64,000 nucleotides of DNA, taken from contig JACPIU010000007.1 in the NCBI GenBank assembly GCA_016187935.1, forward strand, positions 34,305 through 98,304, in the 5' to 3' direction. Source of the stretch: Bdellovibrio sp. GTDB lineage: Bacteria; Bdellovibrionota; Bacteriovoracia; Bacteriovoracales; Bacteriovoracaceae. Position numbers and translations under genes: made by a program. Shown here piece by piece: positions 18,761 through 28,136 of the stretch; positions within the stretch are counted from its first letter, which is position 1, and each line of letters opens with the position of its first letter. The notes below the pieces were generated by a model. It was not told the origin of the DNA. It did no database searches and saw nothing but the letters and a program-made list of their open reading frames with translations.

Positions 18761-20590
18761 TCAAGGCAGCTCTCTCCAAAAACGTTTGGGATTCTGAGAA
18801 TCATGAGCATCCAAGACAAGTTCCCGTCGTTTACGGGGATTTCTTATAGTGATTATCCCCTGGCTTGGAACACTGAGAATATCTCCCCAAAAAAGCGGCC
18901 AATCTTTTATCCGCCGCTGCTTTTTCTTACCGGCAATTCGTCCTATTTCCCATTCTCCCAGTGGGGTTGAAAAATCAAACTCAATGGCCAATCCCCGAGA
19001 TGTGACATACAAGTTGGACCGATTCAATGTGTATTTCTCATTCTTATTTCTTTTCAAAATATTGGTTTGGAAATTTTGAAAAGAAATATTGTCACTCGCT
19101 TCGACTTCCATAATGCCAAAATTATCCGTTTTCCATTTGCATAATAAATTGTTACAAGGCCCAGACCATACCGCAAGATGCAGCCCCCAGTTGAGGGAGC
19201 AATACTGATCTAAGTGATAAAAACTCCATGCGCCTCTCTTTTCCATGCAGGCAGACGGCAATGAAGCAGGCAGTTTGAGATTCAGGCCACAAGCGAAGTT
19301 GCCATAAACGCAGGTATTTTGTCGTCTCATCCGTTGTTTATGGCCGTCAAATCTGGGCCAATTTGTATAGTCGCTACGACTATCCCTACTTGGCATGATC
19401 GTTGTCGGCCTGGCCCAACCATCTTGTTCCTTGGTGGCCATGTCGAATTTATTCACATACATGCCTCCAGCACTGATTGTATACAGAGGAGCTTGGGCAT
19501 AAATCTCCACACCACCATGATGAATGGCCTGAAAAAATTCTTGCTTACTGTCTTTAAGGATTAAATCTAAAAGTTCATGCTCCGGCCTATACTCACTAAC
19601 TGCCGCGGCCATCATATAATGGTCACCGTAGGGAGGAACGTAAGGGCTTTTGAGATGGGCCAGATAATCATACTGCCCCGCCAGTAGATTAAAACGTGGA
19701 ATCTCACCATCGCCTCGCAAAATCCCTGATTCACCGTCGTACTCTGGTTGACGTCTGAAAGGAACACTTCGTCTCCCGCCATTACTTTGCACGGCAAAGA
19801 CACCACTTAACACATCCAAAATCATGTGGGCCTTAGTTTTGACTTTTTCATCCAAGGAAAAACTGTGCAGATTGTTCAAGGCCATTACGGTATAACCTTG
19901 ATACGGTCTGGAATTATATTCCTCAAAATAAGTCTCAAAAAAATACTGTAGAAAATCCAGCATCCAAGTGCTCATGCCATTCTTTTGATTGTCATATCGT
20001 TCTTTCTGAGTCACATCTGGATGTCGATGCATGAGTTGATTGGCGAGAAAGCGAGTCGTCTCAGTCATGAGAATATGATTTTCAGTATCGCGATGAACGC
20101 CACATAATCCCAAACTAAAGTGAGTATAAGGTTGATTGCCCTTGGGGGTTATCAGAGTAAAAAGTGTTTTATCGAAGGCGGCTTGAGAGAGCGAGATAGG
20201 GGCCATGAGATGCGAAACGTACAGCATGCGAACCAGTCCCTGCAAGGTAAAATCGTAATCCCCCACTCTCTTGCATAGGCCACCTAAAATCACAATATCG
20301 GTACCATATTTGGCCCAAGGCAGGGCCTTCGGGTCCAGAATGCTTGCTTCTATTTGCGGTACATCTATACCTTTCAGCAAACGCGCCACACTTTTCATAC
20401 CAAAGCTTAGACCATCTTCTCTGGTAAAAGCGGGAACTTTACCTTTAAGCCAATCCTCTATTACACGCTCATTGCGTTCACGAAAAAGCGCCTGTGATTG
20501 TGCCACTGTTTTGGATGAAGGAATATTGGAAAAATCCACGGCCTGCGCCTTCAAGACCCATAAAAAAAGAAGCAACGATCTAACAATCAT
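18761..20590 (-). CDS. Large exported protein of unknown function
   Basis: Start placed at ATG 20590 (or 20596), which begins a signal peptide (MIVRSLLLFLWVLKAQA); the longer in-frame extension to 20728 runs into the neighbouring gene and lacks a signal. About 609 residues. The N-terminal two thirds are helical and aromatic-rich with many Trp, Tyr and His; the last third looks like beta sandwich. That order resembles polysaccharide lyases with an alpha/alpha toroid plus beta-sandwich fold, but no catalytic motif was recognised, so this is only a suggestion. No family name is given. Confidence 0.65.
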   Translation of the reverse strand: MIVRSLLLFLWVLKAQAVDFSNIPSSKTVAQSQALFRERNERVIEDWLKGKVPAFTREDGLSFGMKSVARLLKGIDVPQIEASILDPKALPWAKYGTDIVILGGLCKRVGDYDFTLQGLVRMLYVSHLMAPISLSQAAFDKTLFTLITPKGNQPYTHFSLGLCGVHRDTENHILMTETTRFLANQLMHRHPDVTQKERYDNQKNGMSTWMLDFLQYFFETYFEEYNSRPYQGYTVMALNNLHSFSLDEKVKTKAHMILDVLSGVFAVQSNGGRRSVPFRRQPEYDGESGILRGDGEIPRFNLLAGQYDYLAHLKSPYVPPYGDHYMMAAAVSEYRPEHELLDLILKDSKQEFFQAIHHGGVEIYAQAPLYTISAGGMYVNKFDMATKEQDGWARPTTIMPSRDSRSDYTNWPRFDGHKQRMRRQNTCVYGNFACGLNLKLPASLPSACMEKRGAWSFYHLDQYCSLNWGLHLAVWSGPCNNLLCKWKTDNFGIMEVEASDNISFQNFQTNILKRNKNEKYTLNRSNLYVTSRGLAIEFDFSTPLGEWEIGRIAGKKKQRRIKDWPLFWGDILSVPSQGIITIRNPRKRRELVLDAHDSQNPKRFWRELP

Positions 20591-20693
20591 TATCATTGTT
20601 ACCCCGATGCCATTATATTGAGGAATGAGTATTTGTGAAAGAAAAGAAGATACTTGAAAGATAATTACAGAATGTATATTGGAAATTAATGAC

Positions 20694-23600
20694 TTAAGGA
20701 CAAGATGCAGGTGCTGGAGAAGGCCCAAAACCAGCGCTTCCTGAGATCGGAGCTATAGTCCCACCAGTACCAGGTGACACTCCTCCCGAGACATCAAGAA
20801 TCAAAGAGCCATTGCTGGAAGTGCAATAATACAGTTCAGCCGCGCCACCGCCCCCGCCACCACCAGCGAAGGAAGCGGAACCACCTGCTCCACCTTTGGC
20901 CCGCGCTGTCCAGGCACCCGACCCAAGACTGTTGGCCTTAATAAAAATTGATCCACCACCGCCACCACCACCGCCTGACCAGGGATCAGTGACCCCAAGA
21001 TCACCATAGGCCTTGACTAATCCGGTGCCATCAATGGTGTTAGCGATAATATAAACAATACCACCACCTCTGCCGCCGATTGCAGTTGCTGAAGTGGCCC
21101 CACCGCCGCCACCCATAAAAAGGCGCTGACTGGGCAAGCATGGTCCAGTACAATAATTTTGGGGCGCCCCCCCCATGCCTCCAGTGCTTGTTCCACCGCC
21201 ATGACCACCGATCGCATATCCCCCGCCGCCAGCGGCTCCATTCGAAGTCTTGACACCATTGGCGCCGCCCATTGAGTTATTGGCAGCATCGATCGAATTA
21301 TTAATAACACCAACACCTATTTCACTGTGACCTTTTGCACCGGAAGAACTATTACCACTTCCTTCAGCATAACCCTTGCCGGTCATATTAATTTGTCCGT
21401 TGAGGGTGAGCACACCCGCCACTCTCACGGCAAAAACACCGCCCACCCCAAGCGAATGATCAAAGGCCGGCACAAAGGCATCAGAAGCTGCATTGATAGT
21501 TAAATTGTTCAAGTTCGGAACTTTCACCGCTTGCATGCTACAAAATGTCGTCGTGCTACTTGCCTGCGTAAGCTCTGTAGGGTTTGGACTAAATCCTAAA
21601 GACACATCAAGCGTAATTGATGTGCTGGTTCTTGCGGTCACATTGGCAAAATTATAACTCCCCTGAAGGCCACCGCATGAGGTGCTGCTTGCCCCCGCCT
21701 GAGAGACAATCCACATGATCTCATCTCCAACATCAAATTGATTGACAGTGAATGTGCCTGATAAGTTTAAGACATTTCCCGATACGCTTACTATTTTTGC
21801 AACGGTCGTGGCATTTTTTCCATTGGTCAAACCGGTGGTGGTGAAATTTGTATCGGCAGTACTGATCGTCACATTACCATCAGCGGCCGAGCCAAAAAAT
21901 GGTCGTAAACCATTTCCGTCTAAAGTCCCATTGGCCGACTGTCCACTCACACCATTATTGTAATTGAGAGTAATAGTACCGGTGTTGTACTTTACCTGTG
22001 TAGGTGAAAAGGCAACTTGCAGAGTACAACTCGCACCCATGGCCAGGGTTGTCCCACAGGTTCCTGAACTGCCAGGGAAAATACCACTGATGTTATAGTT
22101 GAAAACAGCATCTCCCCCGAAACTAGCATGAGAAATGCTCGTTGCCGTGACTCCTCCTGAATTTGTGACGGTCATCGGCAACGCACCACTGACTGATCCA
22201 ACAGTCATAGGAGAAAAATTGGCCGATGAGATTGTCAGGAAGGCCGGCAAGGCACCTGTGCCTTGAATATTTCTCGTGGCCATCTGGATTCCGGCGCCAT
22301 CGTTATAAGATAATTCGATGGTATCACTAGCAAGTCCGGTTGAAGCAGGAGAGAAAGTAACCACGATAATACATGAAGCATTGATATTCGTACTACTGCA
22401 TGTTCCGCCCGTTCCAGGGTAGCTACCTCCCTTGAATATAAAAGGTGCGGCCAAACCTGCCCCGCTTATACTTGTAGCATCGACTCCACCTGTATGGGTG
22501 ACGGTAAAAGTATAATCGACCGAGGAACCACTAAGTGCGGAGCCAAAATCATAGGTCGGCCCGTCGCTGATCGTAAGAGTGGCCGCGACAACACCTGTTC
22601 CTGTGACATTTCTTGTCGCATTTTGAATTGCAACTCCGTCGTGATAACTGATGGTGATCGTGTCAGGATAAGGGCCGGTGGAAAGAGGAGTATAGCTAAC
22701 CACGATGGTACAACTGCTTCCTGAAGATAAATTAGTTGTGCATGTACCACCAGTCCCTGGATAGACCCCTCCCTTAAATGAGTAAGGGGAGCTCAGACCA
22801 CCACCGTCCATTAGAGTTGTGGCAACGGCAGAACCAGCGGCATTACTGATGGTGAAGGTCACATCTGTGATCGAACCAAATGCCTTAATTCCATAATCAT
22901 AAGTAGGCCCTCGATCAATGCTTAAGACCGCTGGGGCAAGCACTTCAATATCAATATTGCTTTGCTGGCCACTTCCCCCTGAATTTGAAGCCGTGACAGT
23001 GTAAGACACGCTGGCACTTGTCACTGTGGGGGTTCCAGAAATCACCCCGGTTGACGTATTAAATAATAATCCTGCAGGCAGGGCAGGTGAAATAGAAAAA
23101 CTAGTCGCAGCACCACCTGTGATACTCGGAGTAATCGGACTAATTCCCAAGCCTTGAATGAAAATTGCAGGGTCAGTGTATCCCGAAACCGTAGGAGGTT
23201 CTACTAAGACACTAAGAACGAGATCAAAGGTATCTGAACCGGAACTATTCGTAGCAGTAATAGTATATGTGGTCGAGGCAGATGTTACCAAGGGTGTTCC
23301 AGTGATTTCACCTAAGGAAGTGTCGAAGAATAGACCAGACGGTAAGGAGGGTGAAATGGTCCAGGAACTTGCCGCTCCACCGCTGTTCACAGGTCTATTA
23401 TTGCTGATGCAAACATTTTGATTGTAGATTGCTGGATCTGCTGAATAGCCTGTTAGCACGGGAGGCGGGAGCGCCACTTGAAGGAACAGTTCGGCGTACC
23501 CCACATTGCTGAAAAGTAGAGCATTGGTGGCACCAATAATCAATCCTTTCTCAAAGTTAAAAGCGGTTTTCATTCCAGTGCACTGACTTTGTGAAAAGAC

Positions 23601-24266
23601 CTCAATCGATACCCCAATAGGGACGACGGGAATTAAGAAAGAGGTGGGGGTCATCGAAGTCGAATCCGACAATTCATCGAGACATGCCGAGATCAGCCCT
23701 GGGCCTAGCACTTCATCTTTTTGTATATCGTTGAAGATAATCTGGTACGATTTTGCTCCCCCCTTAGCTGTGCCATCGCAATTTTGTCCGGCCGTTTTGC
23801 CGGTGATATCCAGACATGCAATAAACTTCAAGGGAAGAAATGAAGCAGTAGAGACGTAACCCGCAGTTGTAAAATCTGAGTGACCACAATTGGCATCATT
23901 AAGATTCAGGGCGACACTCGTCTGTGCCTCACTTAAAACTTGATCCGAACTGCCACATTTCACGCCCCCATCCAAAGGCGTTGCCCCTAACCAGCCAGCA
24001 CCAAAGAAGTGCCATGATTCCGCTGAAAGCTCGATTGACTTGCTAACTGTTTCATTCGCCATGGATAAGGCAAAAGTTTTTCCACTCGCGGATTTTCCCC
24101 AAACCATGACTCCACCGGTGAAGGTACTTCCTCCCATGAAACCCACAATACTTATCGAAGTTTTTGAAGTGGCCTGCTGTTTTGAACAAGAAGTGAAAAT
24201 ACTGAAGATACTTATGATCAAAACAAGCAAAACGATATGGGTACAATATCTAAACATTTTCACCAT
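20694..24266 (-). CDS. Large surface lipoprotein: Ig-like, choice-of-anchor-D and Gly-rich domains
   Basis: A 1190-residue protein with a signal peptide ending in a lipobox (IFTSC). After about 280 residues come two He_PIG-type Ig domains (SPSLPSGLFFDTSLGEITGT and SPALPAGLLFNTSTGVISGT), then three repeats of about 110 residues with the choice-of-anchor-D pattern (YDFGS...VTFSPASTG), ending in AAGGGG-rich, Ser/Gly-rich sequence with several Gly runs near residues 1000-1190. Such proteins sit on the outer membrane and probably bind surfaces or prey. ATG 24257 is an alternative start. Confidence 0.82.
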   Translation of the reverse strand: MVKMFRYCTHIVLLVLIISIFSIFTSCSKQQATSKTSISIVGFMGGSTFTGGVMVWGKSASGKTFALSMANETVSKSIELSAESWHFFGAGWLGATPLDGGVKCGSSDQVLSEAQTSVALNLNDANCGHSDFTTAGYVSTASFLPLKFIACLDITGKTAGQNCDGTAKGGAKSYQIIFNDIQKDEVLGPGLISACLDELSDSTSMTPTSFLIPVVPIGVSIEVFSQSQCTGMKTAFNFEKGLIIGATNALLFSNVGYAELFLQVALPPPVLTGYSADPAIYNQNVCISNNRPVNSGGAASSWTISPSLPSGLFFDTSLGEITGTPLVTSASTTYTITATNSSGSDTFDLVLSVLVEPPTVSGYTDPAIFIQGLGISPITPSITGGAATSFSISPALPAGLLFNTSTGVISGTPTVTSASVSYTVTASNSGGSGQQSNIDIEVLAPAVLSIDRGPTYDYGIKAFGSITDVTFTISNAAGSAVATTLMDGGGLSSPYSFKGGVYPGTGGTCTTNLSSGSSCTIVVSYTPLSTGPYPDTITISYHDGVAIQNATRNVTGTGVVAATLTISDGPTYDFGSALSGSSVDYTFTVTHTGGVDATSISGAGLAAPFIFKGGSYPGTGGTCSSTNINASCIIVVTFSPASTGLASDTIELSYNDGAGIQMATRNIQGTGALPAFLTISSANFSPMTVGSVSGALPMTVTNSGGVTATSISHASFGGDAVFNYNISGIFPGSSGTCGTTLAMGASCTLQVAFSPTQVKYNTGTITLNYNNGVSGQSANGTLDGNGLRPFFGSAADGNVTISTADTNFTTTGLTNGKNATTVAKIVSVSGNVLNLSGTFTVNQFDVGDEIMWIVSQAGASSTSCGGLQGSYNFANVTARTSTSITLDVSLGFSPNPTELTQASSTTTFCSMQAVKVPNLNNLTINAASDAFVPAFDHSLGVGGVFAVRVAGVLTLNGQINMTGKGYAEGSGNSSSGAKGHSEIGVGVINNSIDAANNSMGGANGVKTSNGAAGGGGYAIGGHGGGTSTGGMGGAPQNYCTGPCLPSQRLFMGGGGGATSATAIGGRGGGIVYIIANTIDGTGLVKAYGDLGVTDPWSGGGGGGGGSIFIKANSLGSGAWTARAKGGAGGSASFAGGGGGGGAAELYYCTSSNGSLILDVSGGVSPGTGGTIAPISGSAGFGPSPAPASCP

Positions 24267-24469
24267 ATTAATTCTTGTCGGTTATATATTTCGAAAGCTA
24301 AATTGCTTTGTACTTATCTTAAAAGCCATTGAAACAAGGTCGCAGCGGAATCGTAGGACCATGATTCTACAGCGGCTTCAAATGGATCATTTTAGTAGGT
24401 CGCCAATAATAATTGCCAGTATCATAAGAAATTCTTAAGGATTGGAGCACCAAGACTGATATTGCCATC

Positions 24470-24498
24470 TTGATTTATTTTATGAATTAAGTTAAATT
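24470..24498 (+). promoter_or_regulatory. Candidate sigma70 promoter of the thrS-like gene
   Basis: TTGATT at 24470-24475 and TAAATT at 24493-24498 are separated by 17 bases. Transcription would start near 24505, exactly where the candidate leader peptide ATG lies, which would make the leader mRNA leaderless and would explain the lack of a ribosome site before that ATG. Judged by eye only. Confidence 0.35.
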
Positions 24499-24504
24499 CA
24501 CAGC

Positions 24505-24558
24505 ATGATTTGTTTGATCTATCCTCACATTGTCTGCATCACTATCACCACCCCTTAG
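24505..24558 (+). CDS. Candidate threonine/isoleucine leader peptide of thrS-like gene
   Basis: A 17-codon frame reads MICLIYPHIVCITITTP and stops at TAG 24556-24558. Near its end it has Ile-Thr-Ile-Thr-Thr (codons 24538-24552), the same composition as the regulatory codons in the E. coli thr operon leader. It lies 95 bases before a threonyl-tRNA synthetase-like gene and ends within the first of a set of mutually exclusive hairpins. No Shine-Dalgarno is seen, which weakens the case unless the mRNA is leaderless. Confidence 0.42.
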   Translation: MICLIYPHIVCITITTP

Positions 24559-24592
24559 GGGTCATTACATCTTTTATGACCCTTCTGGGTCA
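24550..24592 (+). promoter_or_regulatory. Candidate attenuator: competing hairpins before the thrS-like gene
   Basis: Three pairings can be read. ACCCC/GGGGT (24550-24554 with 24558-24562). GGGTCAT (24559-24565) with ATGACCC (24576-24582), seven pairs. TGACCC (24577-24582) with GGGTCA (24587-24592), six pairs around TTCT. The last two share the same middle strand, so only one can form at a time, which is the logic of attenuation. No clean U-run follows the last hairpin directly, so it may act on translation or by Rho rather than as a classical terminator. Confidence 0.45.
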
Positions 24593-24623
24593 ACATTTGA
24601 AACATTTTATTAATTTTTAATTC

Positions 24624-24641
24624 AAAACTCGAAAGAGTTTT
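24624..24641 (+). promoter_or_regulatory. GAAA-tetraloop hairpin next to the thrS-like ribosome site
   Basis: AAAACTC (24624-24630) and GAGTTTT (24635-24641) pair perfectly around GAAA. The hairpin ends just before the GAGG ribosome site (24644-24647) of the ATG at 24653, so it could affect initiation or mRNA stability. Confidence 0.4.
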
Positions 24642-24652
24642 ATGAGGTTTTT

Positions 24653-25837
24653 ATGATAAATGAATTCGACCATCGAGTTCTTGGGGCGAAGTATAATCTA
24701 TTCTCTTTTTTTGAAGAAGGGCCTGGTTTTCCCGTATGGCATGAAGGTGGGCTTAGAATAAAAAATGCACTCATTGAGTATTGGCGCAAGGTCCATCAAG
24801 CTCATGGGTATAAGGAAATCCAAAGTCCGATTTTGTTGGATAAGGAACTTTGGCAGCGGTCGGGACATTGCGATTATTTTGAAGAAAATATGTATTTTTC
24901 TTCTATTGATAAACGCGATTTTGCTATTAAGCCAATGAGCTGTCCCGGGGCAATTTTGGTTTTTAAGCAAAAGAAACGTTCCCATGTTGAACTCCCCCTG
25001 AGATTGTGTGAAATGGGTTATGTCCATCGAAATGAAAATTCAGGTTCCCTGCATGGACTGATGCGAGCGCGCGCCTTTGTTCAGGATGATGCCCATATTT
25101 TCTGTAGTGAGTATGATTTGCTATCGGAAATTAAAAACATCATCCAACTTATACATGTGATTATGGAACATTGTGGTCTCAAGCAATATCACTTTGAACT
25201 TTCTTTGAAGGCCGAAGGCAAGAAGCAGTACCTAGGCAGTGATGATGATTGGGACTTTGCTCAACAGAAACTTGAAGAGGCCCTGATAGAATCCGGATTG
25301 CCGATCGTAAAACGGCTTGGTGAAGCTAAATTCTATGGTCCATCCCTTGACCTGCAAATCAAAGATGTTCATGGGCGCTCATGGCAGTGTTCATCCATTC
25401 AACTGGATTTCAATTTACCTTCACGGTTTCAGCTTCATTACTTCGATGAGAAAGGGGAACGCAAAATTCCCTATATGCTTCATCGTGCGATCTACGGTTC
25501 TTTAGAACGCTTTATCGGGATCATGCTGGAAAACTATGGAAAGGATTTACCTTTCTGGATGCATCCCATGCAGTATAAAATTCTAAGCATCGAGTCCGCG
25601 GTGAATGAGTACGCTGAAGAGATCGCCAAAGAATTACAGAGCAAAGGATATTTCGCCGCTTTAGATTTAAGCAACAGACCGCTCAAGGAAAAGATCAGAC
25701 GATCTCATGAAGAAATCGTTCACTCGCTTATTATCGTTGGCAAACGAGAAATGGAAGAGAGAAAAATAGTCATCAAGGAAATGAGAGGGTCAGGTCAGAA
25801 AGAGTTGAATTGGGAGGAGTTTTCTGGGAAATCCTGA
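24653..25837 (+). CDS. Threonyl-tRNA synthetase-like protein, catalytic plus anticodon domains only
   Basis: A 394-residue class II synthetase homologous to the C-terminal two thirds of ThrRS (normally about 640 residues). The TGS and editing domains are absent; the protein starts just before the catalytic core. Zinc ligands are conserved at Cys 97 (SCPGA), His 148 (QDDAHIFC) and His 277 (MLHRAIYG); motif 2 (VHRNENSGSLHGLMR, Arg 126) and the motif 3 Arg (LERF, Arg 286) are present; the last 100 residues match the anticodon-binding domain. It should charge tRNA-Thr but cannot edit Ser-tRNA. It may be a second, regulated or drug-resistant copy; another full-length thrS is expected elsewhere. 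Upstream hairpins and a Thr-rich leader suggest control by threonine supply. Confidence 0.88.
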   Translation: MINEFDHRVLGAKYNLFSFFEEGPGFPVWHEGGLRIKNALIEYWRKVHQAHGYKEIQSPILLDKELWQRSGHCDYFEENMYFSSIDKRDFAIKPMSCPGAILVFKQKKRSHVELPLRLCEMGYVHRNENSGSLHGLMRARAFVQDDAHIFCSEYDLLSEIKNIIQLIHVIMEHCGLKQYHFELSLKAEGKKQYLGSDDDWDFAQQKLEEALIESGLPIVKRLGEAKFYGPSLDLQIKDVHGRSWQCSSIQLDFNLPSRFQLHYFDEKGERKIPYMLHRAIYGSLERFIGIMLENYGKDLPFWMHPMQYKILSIESAVNEYAEEIAKELQSKGYFAALDLSNRPLKEKIRRSHEEIVHSLIIVGKREMEERKIVIKEMRGSGQKELNWEEFSGKS

Positions 25838-25841
25838 TTTT

Positions 25842-28034
25842 TCAAAAGACGACTCGTAGCGATGCCATAATTTGCACCGGATTTGTGGAGTATCGAGAAT
25901 CTTCTCCCATGGCCATGCTGGCATCAAGCGCTAGGACGATAAAATCGGCCGATTTCCATTCAGCAATGATACCGGCCCGTCTTTCTCCACCATCTTGGAT
26001 GTTCATAGTGGTATTGGTTAAACGACCTTCCATATTGGCAAGTATCTTGACTCGTCCGGTTTGGATCCCCCCCTGGACGCGACCACGCAGGCCCAATTCA
26101 TCTACCAAAACCATGGTGGAGGCAACCAGATAGGCCCTGCCGGCAGCCGATTGCGACAAGAGATAACGTCCTTCCGCAGTTAAAAAGAAATGGTTGATGA
26201 CTGGCACAGGGGCCTGGATGGCGTAATTATCGCGAACATCTCTGATACCCGGAGACAGTTGCACTCCTGCACGATAAATGACGTCATACTTTCCAGAAGC
26301 TGATGATTGGTCCACGCGAATTCCAAATTGGGCATAAAGATCGGCCTGAAAGGAAAGTTTGCCTTCATAATATCCATTTCGCGCCCGTGAACCCATAAAT
26401 ATAATTCCCGCCATGGATTCAATTTTAGCGCGAACATGTTCGCTGACTCTGAGAGATTTAGAATCAAAGTGTTGCTCGATTTGAGCATAGATCATATCCA
26501 GATTTTTAGTGGAATCCTCATTCATCTGAAAAGTATTTTGATTGCGCTCTTGCGAGGCCATCGTGATGGATACTTGTCCAGAATTCCATTTATAAGAAGC
26601 TCCCCCATAATAATAATTGGCATTATTGTTATCTGTTGCTGTTCCCGCTCGAAGCGTGAGCCCTTTCACCACTTCCATGTTCGCCTGAGTAAACTGTGGT
26701 GCCGATCTGGCCATGGGATCAAGCGGAGTAAAACCGGAAGCCTCGGCCAGCATTTTGCCAAGAGAACTTTGGATATTATCCACCATCCGGCCACCGGGAA
26801 TGAACACTCGGTAATTAATGGCGTTATCCTTGGCATCTTGTAACATGGATTCAGAAGTACCGCCGATGCGATCGCGGCGTCCATTGTAATCCAGCCCGTA
26901 AACTATTTGTGAATGCTCAGGGTCCTGTGCCAAGGTCGTGACGTGATATGAGCCCCCTAATTTAGAATAAGACCCTGAAAATTGGGCCGCTGATAACGCT
27001 TCAGAACTGCCTGTGGAACCTCTTGTCCAATCGTCACCATAATAGCGGGCATAGTTGTTATTGCGTGCGGTATTCAGCAGGTCGTCCATAGACCGGATTC
27101 CCTCGGCCTGTCCGCCGGCATCGTTGCGCACATCTTCGTAGTTATCAAGGAATTGTCCACCCCACATTTGTACCAATGTTAGTTTTTCATCGGTAGAAAG
27201 AGAGCCTTTTACATTATTTAAATAACTCAAAACAGACTCTTGATTTCCGGCATTGAGCATATTGTGATAATGCCTCATCAGAACAATATCCCGAGAGTTG
27301 AGTTCCTCTCCTGTCGCATTGGCCATTAGGCCTACAAATTCATCACTGGCGCTATCAAAGAGTTTTTTGAATTCCTCATAACTTTCTTTACCGTTACGCA
27401 AACGACACTCATTAATCTTCTGAATTGCCTCGGGAGACATAGTGCCTGTTAGAGTATCGCATCCACTGACGGACGGAACCATACTCCGATAAGATCGCAA
27501 GATGGCATCCGGCCTGGTTGACGATAACGACATGGCCTGAAAATTGGCGGTTGAACCACGCAAATAAATTTCCAGTTTAGGAAATTTTCCAAGAGGTAAA
27601 ATACGGTCGGCATTTTGAATTCGATCCCACCATGAAACGGTGGAACCTTGGTTACTCTGAACACTCTCGTTGTTCAGATCATAGTGCAATAAACTTCGAT
27701 CTGTTCGCGCCACGGCCGGCTTGGAGTAAATTTCAGCATTGACGGGCGTTTCGAGTTCTCGATCAAAATTGATAATTCCTTGCTTGGCCCATTCTTCTCG
27801 GCAGCTAACGGGCACCGAGACCATGGCATCGCCTCGATCAAGTTCTGCCTCTTTTCTTTGACTGGCAGTCAGTCCGCCGAGATCAACGGTGAACTTATTA
27901 TCGGTAGTAAGATTGCGTTCTTCTAACCAGAAGTAATAATACAGACAATTTTTTCCACTTTCTAAGGCGTAGGCCTTTCCCAGCAACAAGAAGGCACACA
28001 AGGATATCATGCCCCATCCACAAAATGATTTCAT
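25842..28034 (-). CDS. Large exported protein of unknown function
   Basis: A 730-residue protein with a Sec signal peptide (to about residue 23, KAYA/LE). The first 350 residues are mostly helical and polar, with a weakly conserved look; the last 350 contain alternating amphipathic strands with many aromatic residues (YYYGGASYKW..., TTMNIQDGGERRAGIIAEW) and end in VVF, a pattern suggesting an outer-membrane barrel whose C-terminal residue is Phe. No family recognised. Its end faces that of the thrS-like gene, 4 bases away; the upstream gap to the nitroreductase gene is about 100 bases. Confidence 0.7.
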   Translation of the reverse strand: MKSFCGWGMISLCAFLLLGKAYALESGKNCLYYYFWLEERNLTTDNKFTVDLGGLTASQRKEAELDRGDAMVSVPVSCREEWAKQGIINFDRELETPVNAEIYSKPAVARTDRSLLHYDLNNESVQSNQGSTVSWWDRIQNADRILPLGKFPKLEIYLRGSTANFQAMSLSSTRPDAILRSYRSMVPSVSGCDTLTGTMSPEAIQKINECRLRNGKESYEEFKKLFDSASDEFVGLMANATGEELNSRDIVLMRHYHNMLNAGNQESVLSYLNNVKGSLSTDEKLTLVQMWGGQFLDNYEDVRNDAGGQAEGIRSMDDLLNTARNNNYARYYGDDWTRGSTGSSEALSAAQFSGSYSKLGGSYHVTTLAQDPEHSQIVYGLDYNGRRDRIGGTSESMLQDAKDNAINYRVFIPGGRMVDNIQSSLGKMLAEASGFTPLDPMARSAPQFTQANMEVVKGLTLRAGTATDNNNANYYYGGASYKWNSGQVSITMASQERNQNTFQMNEDSTKNLDMIYAQIEQHFDSKSLRVSEHVRAKIESMAGIIFMGSRARNGYYEGKLSFQADLYAQFGIRVDQSSASGKYDVIYRAGVQLSPGIRDVRDNYAIQAPVPVINHFFLTAEGRYLLSQSAAGRAYLVASTMVLVDELGLRGRVQGGIQTGRVKILANMEGRLTNTTMNIQDGGERRAGIIAEWKSADFIVLALDASMAMGEDSRYSTNPVQIMASLRVVF

Positions 28035-28136
28035 TGCTTACTCCCTTCCCCACCCTGAACTTCAATTGTCGATATAATAATGGAGCAGGTTGAAAGCTCA
28101 ATTCATCCTGTAAAATCTTCCCGCTTATAGCGTACT

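Noticed and set aside
20800..23900. Several frames of 60-100 codons on both strands inside the 1190-residue lipoprotein gene
   Set aside because: They arise from Gly/Ser/Thr-rich repeated sequence; the long frame has signal peptide and domain structure.
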